Assembly (NCBI GenBank): GCA_943735955.1
Contig: OX030968.1
Location: 1,568,747-1,632,746 of the forward strand
DNA length: 64,000 nt
Source of the DNA: Piscicola geometra
Lineage: Eukaryota; Annelida; Clitellata; Hirudinida; Piscicolidae
Reading direction: 5' to 3'
The position numbers and the translations under genes are program-made. This document shows, piece after piece, positions 35,898-50,880 of the stretch (positions within the stretch are counted from its first letter, which is position 1; the number at the start of each line of letters is the position of its first letter). The notes below the pieces were generated by a model. It was not told the DNA's origin, did no database searches, and was given only the letters and a program-made list of their open reading frames with translations.

Positions 35898-37208
35898 TAA
35901 TACAATCAATCAATCAATCATTAATGATTTGTATAGCGCCCTTTTCTAAATGAACAAAAGCGCTCAGCCATCACGTTCCGAACAAGTACGTCTTCAGGCC
36001 TCGACGGAAAGTTATGAGTGACTTAGTTGAAGTTAAAGAAGAAGGTAAAGAATTCCATAGAAGAGGACCACAGTAAGTAAAAAAACGTTTAGCAAAAGAG
36101 TGTTTAACTGGAAAACGAAAAGAACGCTTAAAAGTAGATGATCTTAGACCAGATTTAGGGGGTTGTTTAATTAGATTTTTAAGATAAATTGGAGCATTAC
36201 AGTTATGAATTTTAAACATATTAAGGCAAATTTTAAAAGTCACTCTAGATCTTAAAGGTAACCAATGTAACAAACGAAAATAAGGAGAAATGTGAGAAAA
36301 CTTAGGAGCACGAGCAACAAGACGAGCAGCACAATAAAAGGCTTTATTTAGAGGAGCTAAAGTAGTATCAGGAAAACCATAGTAAAGAGAGTTGCAATAA
36401 TCAATCTTGGAGAGAACTAGAGAAGATACAAGAAGTTGCAAAGTAGGATCATCGAGAAAAGGAAGAAGCTGTTCAATACGACGAATGTAGAGGTAACAAG
36501 ACTTAGAGACAGATAGAATTTGAGGAGCTAAATACAAGTTAGAATCGAAAATAAAACCAAGGCTATGAAAGGAAGATGAAGGGTTTAGAGAGAGTGAGAG
36601 GGGGTGAGGCAAAACTAAAGAAGGAAGAGATAGTAAAGACTTTGATTTTTTATTGAAATAAATGAGTTCAAATTTGTCCAGATTAAGTTTGAGAAACATA
36701 GAAGAAGACCAAGAGATTATAGATTGAAGACAGAGAGTTATTTTATTAACAGTAAGGTCAAGAGAAGAGTCAGTGAAAGATGTATAAATATAGAAGTCGT
36801 CAGCATAAATTTGACTGTTTAAAGAAGATGAAGAAATAATATTAAGTAGTTTCGATGTATAGAAAAAAAAAAGTAAGGGACCAAGGATTGAGCCCTGTGG
36901 AACACCATAAGATAGAGAAACAGAAGAAGAACGAGAAGATTCAATTGATACATAAGAAGTTCGCTCAGAAAGGTAGGATTTAAGCCAGATAAGAGAGGAA
37001 CCAGAAATATTAAAGGAAGAATCTGAAACATTCAATAAAAGAGTATGGTCGACAGTGTCAAAAGCAGATGAAAAGTCAAGGCATAAAAGAAGAGAAGAGG
37101 CATTAGAATCAGAAGTTAAAATAGGGTCATTATAGAGTTTAAGTAAAGCAGTTTCAGTGGAGTGGCTAATTCTGAAACCAGATTGAGAGGAAGGAAGAAG
37201 TGAGTTTT
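35898..37208 (-). mobile_element. CR1/L2-type LINE, 5'-truncated, open reverse transcriptase C-terminal part
   Basis: Same family as the copy at 16471: [34 protein letters not shown] and the conserved tail to TYLFGT (stop at 35971-35973). Here the frame is open from the truncated 5' end at about 37208 through to the stop, without the two stops of the other copy, so this copy is better preserved. The 3' end on the minus strand is the tail TGATTGATTGATTGA, seen as CAATCAATCAATCA at 35905. The 5' break is next to a displaced exon of the cysteine-rich family at 37226. Confidence 0.92.
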
Positions 37209-37221
37209 TAAAATTAATTCA

Positions 37222-37400
37222 TCAATGATTCCTGCACGCTCCTACACACATTACGCCCTGAGATAATGATGAAGATGATTGAGATGATGATGATGATGAT
37301 TGAGATGAATGTGAATAAGATAATGATGATGATTATTGGGATGGATATTAATGAGATGATGATAATGGTAGTCGTGATAGACATAACGCTCTCTACGATG
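37222..37400 (-). pseudogene. Displaced exon 10 fragment of the cysteine-rich family
   Basis: The + strand CTGCACGCTCCTACACACAT is identical to part of gene C exon 10 (61621-61640) and is followed, as there, by a TGAGATGATGATGAT intron tract. On the minus strand it would read a TCTCAG-like acceptor (changed) then ATGTGTGTAGGAGCGTGCAG. No other exon of the family lies nearby, so it is an isolated duplicate. Confidence 0.65.
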
Positions 37401-37440
37401 ACGATAAACCACGTTAAGAAATGAGTATTCATCAGTATGG

Positions 37441-37590
37441 GAACGGGGATGGCTTAGATGGTAGACGTCAAACTGGGAACTTAAAGGTCACCAGTTCGAA
37501 TCCTTGACAAGCAACCGTGAAGTACATATGATGTATATAGTGTATATGATGCGGTGTTTGCGACGTAAGCATTGAAAGATGTGTACGTCG
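37441..37590 (+). mobile_element. tRNA-derived SINE head (A and B boxes)
   Basis: TGGCTTAGATGGTAGA at about 37450 fits the Pol III A-box, and CCAGTTCGAATCC about 45 bp on fits the B-box. The sequence between is tRNA-like in length, but no clean cloverleaf is seen. The body ends where a MITE begins at 37591. Confidence 0.55.
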
Positions 37591-38197
37591 CAGTGTTATT
37601 TTCGTAACGAAAACGAAAACTAAAACGACAATTCTGAATAATCGTTCTACGAAAACGAAAATAAAAACTATAATTATTTTCAAAACGAAACTGAAATATA
37701 AACTATAATTATTTTCAAAACGAAAATTAAATAAATTCTAAAGTATGCCATAATAAGTAAATGTATAAATTATATAAAAAATATATGTCTATGTATGAAA
37801 GTAGCGCCATTTATAAAACATTATTTTATTACCGCTTCGCTTTGTCAATTAAATTATCACTTATTTTAATCGTAAATTTGTTATTATATTTCAAATTTGT
37901 TATTACTCAATAATTTACGTACTCAATTCTTATAATATTTCAATTGACTGTTAATTTTTAAAACTCATTTGTTGTTAATATACAGTTCTATTTTACTGTT
38001 TCATTTTATGATCAATTAATTTTTTAGGTATAAAAAAATAGTGTTCAAAGTTGTAAATTAATATATTTTCAAAACCAAAATGAAAATAAAAACTTAAATT
38101 ATTCTTGAAACTGAAACGAAAATGAAAACTTTAATCATTTTCAAAACGAAAACGAAAATAAAAACTTTAATTATTTTCAAAACGAAACTGAAATAAA
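37591..38197 (+). mobile_element. CAGTG-ended MITE, 3' truncated copy
   Basis: Starts CAGTGTTATTTTCGTAACGA and continues with AAAACGAAAATAAAAACT units. It lacks the second inverted end; at about 38197 it passes into the block TAGTTTTTAATTAGGTAAG, also found at 44264 and 45663. Confidence 0.75.
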
Positions 38198-38559
38198 AAC
38201 TAGTTTTTAATTAGGTAAGTTTTTGTTGGTCAATTAACAATTAGGCAACTAATAGTTCGTTTGTACGTCCATTAACAACTTAAATTAACAATCGAATTAA
38301 TTTTAAATCTAAACAATTAGCAATTAATCAAATCAAATTTAACAAATCTAATACATTAACAGGTAAGTGAAAAAGGGTTGAGTTTTGTAATGACAACTCA
38401 GATCGAAAATTAATTGTAACGTTTCATCGTTTTCTCACCTTCTCCATCCTCCTCCACTCACTCCTCCTTCACTCACTCCTCTTCCACTCACTCCTCCTCC
38501 ACTCATTCCTCTTCCACTCTTTCTCCACTCATTCATCTTTCACTCACAATCAACCCATT

Positions 38560-41500
38560 CTACCCCCTGAAGAAAGCAGTCATGACTGCAGCTGCCACAA
38601 CAGCGACAGAAGCGGTGGTTGAGACACTGCTTGATAGAGAGGACTTGGTTGTGACGATGGGAGTCATGGCGGAGGTTGTAGCAGTGGCAGCAGGGGAAGT
38701 GGTGGTTGTAGCAGTGGTGGTTGTAGCAGTGGTGGGTGTAGCAGTGGTGGTTGTATCAGTGGTGGGTGTAGCAGTGGTGGTTGTAGCAGTGGTGGGTGTA
38801 GCAGTGGTGGTTGTAGCAGTGGTGGTTATAGCAGTGGTGGGTGTAGCAGTGGTGGTTGTATCAGTGGTGGGTGTAGCAGTGGTGGTTGTAGCAGTGGTGG
38901 GTGTAGCAGTGGTGGGTGTAGCAGTGGTGGTTGTATCAGTGGTGGTTGTAACAGTGGTAGTAATGGTAGTTAGGGTGGTGGTGGTAGCAGTGGTAGTGGG
39001 GGCAGTTGTTGTAGCAAGTAGTTCTTCAATAGTTTGGTTGTTGCACAGTTCACCTGCGGTGGAGGCGACATGCACGAGTGGTTTGGAGGCCGATCAGGAA
39101 GGGATGAGTGAGGAACAAGAGCAGTATTCCACACGAACAAGCACACAAACAAAACTCTCAAACACACAAACAACACCCTCAAACACACAAACAACACCCT
39201 CAAACACACAAACAACACCTTCAAACACACAAACCAGTGTTATTTTCGTTTCATAAAATAATTATAGTTTTTATTTCAGTTTCGTTTTGGAATTAATTAT
39301 AGTTTTTATTTTCGTTTTCGTTGTGAAAATAATTATAGTTTTTATTTTCGTTTTCGTTTTGAAAATATATTAATTTACAACTTTGAACACTATTTTTTTA
39401 TACTAAAAAAATTAATTGATCATAAAATAAAACGGTAAAATAGAACAAATGAGTTTTTAAAATTCAGTCAATTGAAATATTACAAGAATTGATTGCGTAA
39501 ATTATTGATTAATAATAAATTTGAAATATAACAACAAATTTACGATTAAAATAAGTAATAACTTAATCGACAAAGAAAGCGGTAAAAAAAACGTTTTTTA
39601 AATGGCGCTACTTTGACAAAGCCCAAAGATAATTTTTATAACAAAGACATATTTTTAATAAAAGTTATTCATTTGCATATATTGGCATATCAAAAAAATT
39701 TATTTAATTTTCGTTTTGAAAATAATTATAGTTTTTATTTCAGTTTCGTTTTGGAAATAATTATAGTTTTTATTTTCGTTTTCGTTTTGAAAATAAATTT
39801 AGTTTATATTTCGGTTTTCTTGGAACGATTATTCAGAATTGTCGTTTTCGTTTTCGTTACGAAAATAACACTGACACAAACAACACACAAAAACAACACC
39901 CTCAAACACACAACTAACACACAAAAACAACACCCTTAAACACACATACAACACCATCACACACACAAACACACAATCAACACCCTCAAACACACAAACA
40001 ACACCATCAAACACACAAACAACACCCTCAAAGAGACAAACAACACACAAAACACACAAACAACACCCTCAAACACACAAACAATACCATCACACTCACA
40101 AACACATAAACAACACCCTCAAACACACAAATAACACTCTCAAACACACAAACAATACCACCAAACACACAAACAACACCCTCAAACACGCAAAAAACAC
40201 CTCCAAACACACAAACAACACTCTCAAAGAGACAAACAAAATACAAAAAACACCCTCAAACACACAAACAACACCTTCAAACACACAAACAACACCTTCA
40301 AAGAGACAAACAAAATACAAACAACACCCTCAAACACACAAACAACACCCTCTAAGAGATAAACAAAATACAAACAACACCCTCAAACACACAAACAACA
40401 CCTTCAAACACACAAACAACACCTTCAAAGAGACAAACAAAATACAAACAACACCCTCAAACACACAAACAACACCCTCTAAGAGATAAACAAAATACAA
40501 ACAACAACCTCAAAGCGACAAACAACACAGACAAACAACACCCTCAAACACACAAACAACACCCCAAAAGAGACAAACAACACCCTAAAAGAGACAAACA
40601 ACAACCTAAAAGAAACAAACAACACAGACAAACAACACCCTCAAAAACACAAACACACATCGACTCACCTATACACCTGCAATTAATTGGTGTGCCCAAA
40701 GCGCATCCCACGACGGAGGATGTACTGCACCCACGTGATGCAACGTATGCTTCTGTGTTGTTGGTGAGAGGGGTCGTGGTAGTGGTGGTGGTGATGGTAG
40801 TGGTGGTGGTAGTGTTGGTGGAGGTGGTGGTAGTGGCAGTGGTGGGGGTTGTGGTAGTGGTGGTAGTAGTGGTGGTGGTGGTGGTAGTGGTGGTGGTGGT
40901 GTTGGTGGTGGTGTTGGTAGTGGTGGTGGTAGTGGTAGTGATAGTAGTGGTGGTGGTAGTAGTGGTGGTGGTGGTGTTGGTGGTGGTGGTGGTAATGGTA
41001 GTGGTGGTGGTGGTAGTGGTAGTGGTTGTAGTGTGTGGTGGTGGTAGTGGTGGGGGTTATGGTAGTGGTGGTAGTAGTGGTGGTGGTGGTGGTAGTGGTG
41101 CTGATAGTAGTGGTGGTGGTGGTGTTCGTGGTGGTGGTGGTAGTGGTGGTTGTAGTGGTAGTGATAGTAGTGGTGGTGGTAGTGGTGGCGGTGGTGGTGT
41201 TGGTGGAGGTGGTTGTAATGGTAGTGGTGGTGGTGGTTGTAGTGGTGGTGGTGGTAGTGGTGGTGGTAGTGGTGGTGGTGGTGGTGGTTATGGTGGTAGT
41301 GTTGGTAGTGGTGGCGGTGGTGTTGTAGTGGTGGTGGTGGTGGTGGTAGTGGACGTGGTAGTGGTGGTGGTGGTAGTGGTGGTGGTGGTAGTGGTGGTAG
41401 TGGTGGTTTTACTGGTTGTAGGGGTGGTAGTAGTGGGAGTAATGGTGGTGGTAGTGATGGTGGTGGTAGTGGTGGTAGTTAGTAGTGGTGGTGGTAGTGG

Positions 41501-42184
41501 TGGTGATGGTGGTTGTAGTGTTGGTGGTAGTGTAGGTGGTGATAGTAGTGGTGGTAGTGGTGGTGGTAGTGGTGGGGGTGGTATGGGCGGTTGGTGATAA
41601 GGGATGGGAGTGGTAGTGGTGGTGGTGGTGGTAAGAAGGGTTGTTGGAAGTGGTGGGGGGGGGGGGGTGATGAGGGTTGGTGGTAGTAGTGGTAGTGGTA
41701 AGAGGGTTGGTGCTAGTGATGGTGGTAATAGTGATTGTGGTGGTGGGGAAGGAGTGCTTGAGAGGGTGGTGGAGGGGTCAGGGATATAATGGGATAATTG
41801 TGGGCTTACTTAATTATGTTGGATAATTAGAAGAGTGATTAAGAAGATGATTATCATGATAATGATAATGGTGGTGATAATGTTAATAATAATAATAATA
41901 AAATTGACTTTGAATAGTTACTTTTAATTTAATTTCAAAGATTTACGAAGCGCACAGCACGCGAACAACCCTCCCTGAAGATCATCCACCCAGGCTGAAC
42001 ACTCACCAGGGCTTCCTGTGATGATAGTGAAGCATGACCTCTTTGAAGCGTCACACGATGTTTGTGTTGTAGAAGCAGTAACCAAGTTGCAATCATTGCA
42101 TTCGTAACATTGAAACGCGTCTGCCGCACAGAACATCGCCAGCAACACCAAGCCTGCGCTCACAAGGGTCCTTGAGGAGTTCAT
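38560..42184 (-). CDS. Ly6-1: Ly6/uPAR-type GPI protein with Thr-rich stalk, three exons, 251 aa
   Basis: Exons 42007-42184, 40669-40752 and 38560-39053, all joined in phase 1 with GT/AG. Exon 1 has a signal peptide (MNSSRTLVSAGLVLLAMFCA) and then FQCYECNDCNLV, the LU-domain start. Exon 2 gives ASRGCSTSSVVGC and INCRCIG. Exon 3 begins ELCNNQ, which completes the family ending C-x-C ... (D/E)LCN, then about 100 residues of Thr/Ala/Pro (TTTTATPTTD type), and finishes SVAVVAAAVMTAFFRG, a hydrophobic GPI-signal-like tail. The expected product is a surface protein with one three-finger Ly6 domain on a mucin-like stalk. The stalk is a coding microsatellite (+ strand GTGGTGGTTGTAGCA units). An in-frame read-through past the exon 1 donor exists but lacks the LCN end. 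Intron 2 holds a 639-bp MITE. Confidence 0.86.
39235..39873 (+). mobile_element. Complete CAGTG-ended hAT-like MITE, 639 bp
   Basis: Ends are CAGTGTTATTTTCGT and ACGAAAATAACACTG, perfect inverted repeats. The 8-bp duplication ACACAAAC flanks both sides (39227-39234 and 39874-39881). It has no coding capacity. Inserted into the CAAACACACAAACAACACC minisatellite of Ly6-1 intron 2; the matching intron of Ly6-2 (47800-48230) is empty. Confidence 0.92.
39882..40655. repeat. CAAACACACAAACAACACCCT minisatellite in Ly6-1 intron 2
   Basis: About 20-21-bp units, some with AAGAGACAAACAA variants; also 39150-39234 on the other side of the MITE, and 47800-48230 in Ly6-2. Confidence 0.9.
40765..41765. repeat. 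GGT/AGTGGT-rich simple sequence in Ly6-1 intron 1
   Basis: About 1 kb of GGTGGTAGTGGT variants between exons 2 and 1. Ly6-2 keeps a shorter version at 48343-48680. The Gly/Val/Ser-rich frames are artefacts. Confidence 0.9.
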
Positions 42185-43189
<1,005 letters not shown>

Positions 43190-46100
43190 TTGTAACGTTT
43201 CATCGTTTTCTCCCATTCACTATCCTCCCTCCACTCACTCCTCTACTCACTCCTCCTCAACTCACTCCCTCTCCTCCATCCACTCACAAACTTCTCCCTT
43301 CACTTCTCTTCCACTCACTCCTTCTCCACTCACTCCTTCTCCACTCACTCATCTCTCACTTACAATCAACCCATTCTACCCCCTGGTAGTCGGAGTGGCT
43401 GGGAGACTCACAGAGATTTAGGATAACTGGCTTCTTTGTGCATTCTCATTCACTCCTCCTCCACTCCTCCTTCACTCCTCCTTCACTCCTCCTTCACTCC
43501 TCCTTCACTCTTCTTCCACTCCACCTTCACTCCTCCTCCACTCTTCCTCCATTCCTCCTTCACTCCTCCTTCACTCCTCCTTCACTCCTCCTTCACTCTT
43601 CCTTCACTCTTCCTTCACTCCTCCTTTACTCCTCCTTCACTTTTTCTTCACTCATTCACTCTTCTTTCACTCTTCATTTATTCTTCCTTCACTCCTCCTT
43701 CACTCCTCTGTCACTCCTCTTTCACTCCTCCTTCACTCTTCCTTCACTCCTCCTTCACTCCTCCTTCACTCCTTCTTCACTCCTCCTTCACTCCTCCTTC
43801 ACTCCTCCTTCACTCCTCCTTCACTCCTCCTTCACTCCTCCTTCACTCCTTCTTCACTCCTCCTTCACTCCTCCTTCACTCCTCCTTCACTCCTCCTTCA
43901 CTCCTCCTTCACTCCTTCTTTACTCCTTCTCGCATCACTGAGGCTAGCAAATGAAGGCACGTCTGCATACCGAAGCCTTCAAAAGTACTTCTATTCCAAA
44001 TGCATCGATTAGCGAATAACTTTTATTTAAAATTTTAACTTTTAAATTATTTATTATTAAATAATAATACGTCATTGATTTCGAATAATCAGGCTTCTCA
44101 TCGCAAACAAAGTTTGGAATCTTTCATTGGAAAGCCGTCGTCATGGTGAAAGCGCATCAATTGGAATTCTGGTTCAGGGAGAGATTGTGTGATTTGGCCC
44201 GCCATCTTCCATCCTACACTGTTTTTCATTTTGTGGTTTTTACGACAGGGTAGGGTTGCTAGTTTTTAATTAGGTAAGTTTTTGTTAGTCAATTAACAAT
44301 TAGGCAATTAATAGTTCGTTTGTACGTCCATTAACAACTTAAATTAACAATCGAATTAATTAAAAATCTAAACAATTAGCAATTAATCAAATCAAATTTA
44401 ACAAATCTAATACATTAACAGGTAAGTGAAAAAGGGTTGAGTTTTGTAAGGACAACTCAGATCGAAAATTAATTGTAACATTTCATCGTTTCCTCACCTT
44501 CTCCATCCTGCTCCACTCACTCCTCCTCCACTCACTCCTCCTCCACTCACTCCTTTTCCACTCACTCCTCCTTCACTCATTCCTTCTCCACTCACTCCTT
44601 CTCCCATTCACTATCCTCCCTCCACTCACTTCTCTACTCACTCCTCCTCAACTCACTCCCTCTCCTCCATCCACTCACAAACTTCTCCCTTCACTTCTCT
44701 TCCACTCACTCCTTCTCCACTCACTCCTTCTCCACTCACTCATCTCTCACTTACAATCAACCCATTCTACCCCCTGGTAGTCGGAGTGGCTGGGAGACTC
44801 ACAGAGATTTAGGATAACTGGCTTCTTTGTGCATTCTCATTCACTCCTCCTCCACTCCTCCTTCACTCTTCCTTCACTCCTCCTTCACTCCTCCTTCACT
44901 CTTCTTCCACTCCACCTTCACTCCTCCTCCACTCTTCCTCCATTCCTCCTTCACTCCTCCTTCACTCCTCCTTCACTCCTCCTTCACTCTTCCTTCACTC
45001 TTCCTTCACTCCTCCTTTACTCCTCCTTCACTTTTTCTTCACTCATTCACTCTTCTTTCACTCTTCATTTATTCTTCCTTCACTCCTCCTTCACTCCTCT
45101 GTCACTCCTCTTTCACTCCTCTTTCACTCCTCCTTCACTCTTCCTTCACTCCTCCTTCACTCCTCCTTCACTCCTTCTTCACTCCTCCTTCACTCCTCCT
45201 TCACTCCTCCTTCACTCCTCCTTCACTCCTCCTTCACTCCTCCTTCACTCCTTCTTCACTCCTCCTTCACTCCTCCTTCACTCCTCCTTCACTCCTCCTT
45301 CACTCCTCCTTCACTCCTTCTTTACTCCTTCTCGCATCACTGAGGCTAGCAAATGAAGGCACGTCTGCATACCGAAGCCTTCAAAAGTACTTCCACTCCA
45401 AATGCATCGATTAGCGAATAACTTTTATTTAAAATTTTAACTTTTAAATTATTTATTATTAAATAATAATACGTCATTGATTTCGAATAGTCAGGCTTCT
45501 CATCGCAAACAAAGTTTGGAATCTTTCATTGGAAAGCCGTCGTCATGCTGAAAGCGCCTCAATTGGAATTCTGGTTCAGGGAGAGATTGTGTGATTTGGC
45601 CCGCAATCTTCCATCCTACACTGTTTTTCATTTTGTGGTTTTTACGACAGGGTAGGGTTGTTAGTTTTAAATTAGGTAAGTTTTTGTTGGTAAATTATTA
45701 ATTAGGCAATTATTAGTTCATTTGTTCGTCCATTAACAACTTAAATTAACAATCGATTTAATTGAAAAGCTAAACAATTAGCAATTAATAAAATTAATTT
45801 TAAGCATTCTAATACATTAACAGGGGAAAAAGAGTTGAGTTTTTTAATCACATCTCAGATTGAAAATTAATTTTAACGTTTCATCGTTTTCTCCCATTCA
45901 TTATCCTCCCTCCACTCACTCCTCTTTCACTCACTCCTCCTACACTCACTCCTCCTCCCCTCACTCCTCTTCCACTCACTTTTCTTCCACTCACTCGTCT
46001 TCCACTAACTCCTCCTCCACTCACTCCTTCTCCACTCACTCCTCTTCCATTCTCTCCTCCTCCACTCTCTCCTCCTCCACTCACTCTTCCTCTCACTCCC

Positions 46101-46946
46101 TCTCAACTCACTTCCCTCCACTCACTCCTTCTCCACTCACTCCTCCTCCACTCACTCCTTCTCCCCTCACTCCTCTTCCACTCACTCCTTCTTCCCTCAC
46201 TCCTTCTCCCCTCACTCTTCTTCCACTCACTTCTCCTTTATTCACTCCTTCTCCACTCACTCCTCCTCCACTCACTTCTTCTCCACTCACTCCTCCTCCA
46301 ATCACTCATTCTCCACCCACTCCTTCTCCACTCACTCCTCCTTCACTCATTCCTCCTCCACTCACTCCTCCTCCACTCACTCCTCCTCCCTTCACTCCTC
46401 TTTCACTTACTCCTCTTCCACTCACTCCTCCTCCACTCACTCCTTCTCCACTCACTCCTCCTCCACTCACTCCTTCTCCACCCACTCCTTCTCCACTCAC
46501 TTCTCCTTCACTCACTCCTCCTCCACTCACTCCTCCTCCACTCACTTCCCTTCCACTCACTCCTCCTCCACTCACTTCTCCTCCACTTTCTCCTCCTCCA
46601 CTCACTCTTTCTCCACTCACTCCTTCTCCACCCACTCCTTCTCCACTCACTCCTCCTCCACTCACTCCTCTTCTACTCTCTCCTCCTCCACTCACTCCTC
46701 CTCCACCCACTCCTTCTCCACCCACTCCTCCTCTACTCTCTCCTCCTCCACTCACTCCTCCTCCACCCACTCCTTCTCCACTCACTCCTCCTTCACTCAC
46801 TCCTCCTCCACTCACTCCTCTTCCACTCACTCCTCCTCCACTCACTCCTCCTCCACTCACTCCTCCTCCACTCACTCCTCTTTCTTCACTCCTCCTTCAC
46901 TCACTCCTCTTCCACTCATTCATCTTTCACTCACAATCAACCCATT
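43190..46946. repeat. Three tandem segmental copies with CACTCCTCCTT minisatellites, 3' of Ly6-2
   Basis: Copy a (about 43190-44263) and copy b (about 44580-45660) are offset by 1391 bp and almost identical, with the same GGTAGTCGGAGTGGCTGGGA start and AAATGAAGGCACGTCTGCAT end. The third (from about 45661) leads into the last exon of Ly6-2. A single copy of the junction TAGTTTTTAATTAGGTAAG also lies 3' of Ly6-1 (38198). The minisatellite units are CACTCACTCCTCCTC and TTCACTCCTCC. The HSSFTPPSLL and Pro/Thr-rich frames lack any start, signal or conserved part and are judged non-coding. Confidence 0.88.
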
Positions 46947-49085
46947 CTACCCCCTGAAGAAAGCAGTCATGACTGCAGCTGCCACAACAGCGACAGAAGC
47001 GGTGGTTGAGACACTGCTTGATAGAGAGGACTTGGTTGTGACGATGGGAGTCATGGCGGAGGTTGTAGCAGTAGTGGTTGAACCAGTGGTGGTTGTAGCA
47101 GTGGTGGTTGTAGCAGTAGTGGTTGTAGCAGTGGTGGTTGTAGCAGTAGTGGTTGTAGCAGTGGTGGTTCTAGTTGTGGTTGTAGTAGTGGTTGTTGTAG
47201 TTGTGGTTGTTGTAGTAGTGGTTGTTGTAGTAGTGGTTGTTGTAGTAGTGGTTGTTGTAGTAGTGGTTGTTGTAGTTGTGGTTGTTGTGGTAGTGGTTGT
47301 TGTAGTAGTGGTTGTTGTAGTAGTGGTTGTTGTAGTAGTGGTTGTTGTAGTTGTGGTTGTTGTAGTAGTGGTTGTTGTAGTAGTGGTTGTTGTAGCAGTG
47401 GTTGTTGTAGTTGTGGTTGTTGTAGTAGTGGTTGTTGTAGTTGTGGTTGTTGTAGTAGTGGTTGTTGTAGTAGTGGTTGTTGTAGTAGTGGTTGTTGTAG
47501 TAATGGTTGTTGTGGTAGTGGTTGTTGTAGTAGTGGTTGTTGTAGTAGTGGTTATTGTAGAAGTGGTTGTTGTAGTTGTGGTTGTTGTAGTTGTGGTTGT
47601 TGTACTTGTAGTAGTGGTAGTAATGGTAGTGAGGGTGGTGGTGGTTGTAGTGGTAATGAGAGTCGTGGTTGTAGCAAGTAGTTCTTCAGCAGTTTGGTTG
47701 TTGCACAGTTCACCTGCGGTGGAGGCGACATGCACGAGTGGTTTGGAGGCCGATCAGGAAGGGATGAGTGAGGAACAAGAGCAGTATTCCACACGAACAA
47801 GCACACAAACAACACTCTTAAACACACAAAAAACACCTTCAAACACACAAACAACATCTTCAAACATACAAACAACACCCTCAAACACACAAACAACACC
47901 CTCAAACACACAAACAACACCCTCAAACACACAAGCAACACCCTCAAACACACAAACACTTTTGAACACACAAACAACACCCTTAAACACACAAAGAACA
48001 CACTCAAACACACAAACAACACCCTCAAACACACAAACAACACCCTCAAACACACAAACAACACCCTCAAACACACAAAAAACACCCTCAAATACACAAA
48101 CACACAAACAACACACACAAACACACAAACAACACCCTCAAACACACAAACAACACCCTCAAACACACAAACAACACCCTCAAACACACAAACAACACCC
48201 TCAAACACACAAACAACACCCTCAAACACATAAACACACATCGACTCACCTATACACGTGCAATAGAAATCAATTGGTGAGAACGAAATGCATCCCACGT
48301 CGGAGACTGCACTGCACGCTCGATCTACCAAGTAGGCTCCTGTGTTGTTGGTGGTGGTAGTGGTGGTGGTGGGGGTGATGGTGGTGGTGGTGGTGGTGCT
48401 CAGGGGTGGTGGTGGTAGTGGTGGTAGTGCTAGTGGTGGTGGTAGTGGTGGTTTTGGTGGTAGTGGTGGGGGTGGTGAAGGGGGTTGGTGATAAGAGATG
48501 GGAGTGGAAGTGATGGTGGTGGTGGTAAGAAGGATTGTTGGAAGTGGTGGGGGGGGGATAATGGGGGTTGGTAGTAGTAGTGGTAGTGGTAAGGGGGGTT
48601 GGTGCTAGTAATGGTGGTAATAGTGATAGTGGTGGTGGGAGTTGTGGTGGGGAAGGAGTGCTTGAAAGGGTGGTGGAGGGGTCAAGGATGTAATGGGATA
48701 ATTGTGTGCTTACTTAATCATGTTGGATAATTAGGAGAGTGATGATGATGAGAATGATCATGATGATGATAATGGTGGTGATAATGTTAATAATAATAAT
48801 AAAATTGACTTTAAAAAGTTACTTTTAATTTAATTTCAAAGATTTACGAAGCGCACAGCAAGCGAACAACCCTCCCTGAAGATCATCCACCCAGGTTGAG
48901 CACTCACCTGGGCTTCCTGAGATTAAAGTAAGGCACGACTTGTCTAAAGCGTGACACGATATTTGTGTAGTAGAAGCATTAACCAGGTTGCAATTAAAGC
49001 AACTGTAACATTGAAACGCGTCTGCCGCACAGAACATCGCCAGCAACACCAAGCCTGCGCTCACAAGGGTCCTTGAGGAGTTCAT
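46947..49085 (-). CDS. Ly6-2: Ly6/uPAR-type GPI protein with long Thr stalk, three exons, 344 aa
   Basis: Exons 48908-49085, 48250-48339 and 46947-47713, phase 1 at both joins. The signal peptide is identical to Ly6-1, then FQCYSCFNCNLV, LVDRACSAVSDVGC, IDFYCTCIG, ELCNNQ, and a stalk of roughly 180 residues that is nearly all Thr, ending in the same SVAVVAAAVMTAFFRG GPI-signal-like tail. The stalk is coded by ACC/ACA/ACT codons from a microsatellite (TGGTTGTTGTAG on the + strand) in one unbroken frame. Compared with Ly6-1 the stalk is about twice as long and has lost the ATPTTD pattern. The Ly6 part is more diverged than the signal peptide and tail, which would fit selection for change, or conversion of the ends; this is inference. 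Confidence 0.87.

Positions 49086-50879
<1,794 letters not shown>

Positions 50880-50880
<1 letters not shown>

Noticed and set aside
40692..41597. Val/Gly-rich frame of 301 residues
   Set aside because: GGT-type simple sequence in Ly6-1 intron 1.
43436..45414. HSSFTPPSLL repeat proteins, two pairs of overlapping frames
   Set aside because: Ten- to eleven-base CACTCCTCCTT repeats open in more than one frame; no signal peptide, no unique domain, no splice support.
45860..46957. 365-residue Pro/Thr/Ser-rich frame (mucin-like)
   Set aside because: A 15-bp CACTCACTCCTCCTC array is open on both strands in several frames, so the length is not evidence of coding. It overlaps the 3' flank of Ly6-2.
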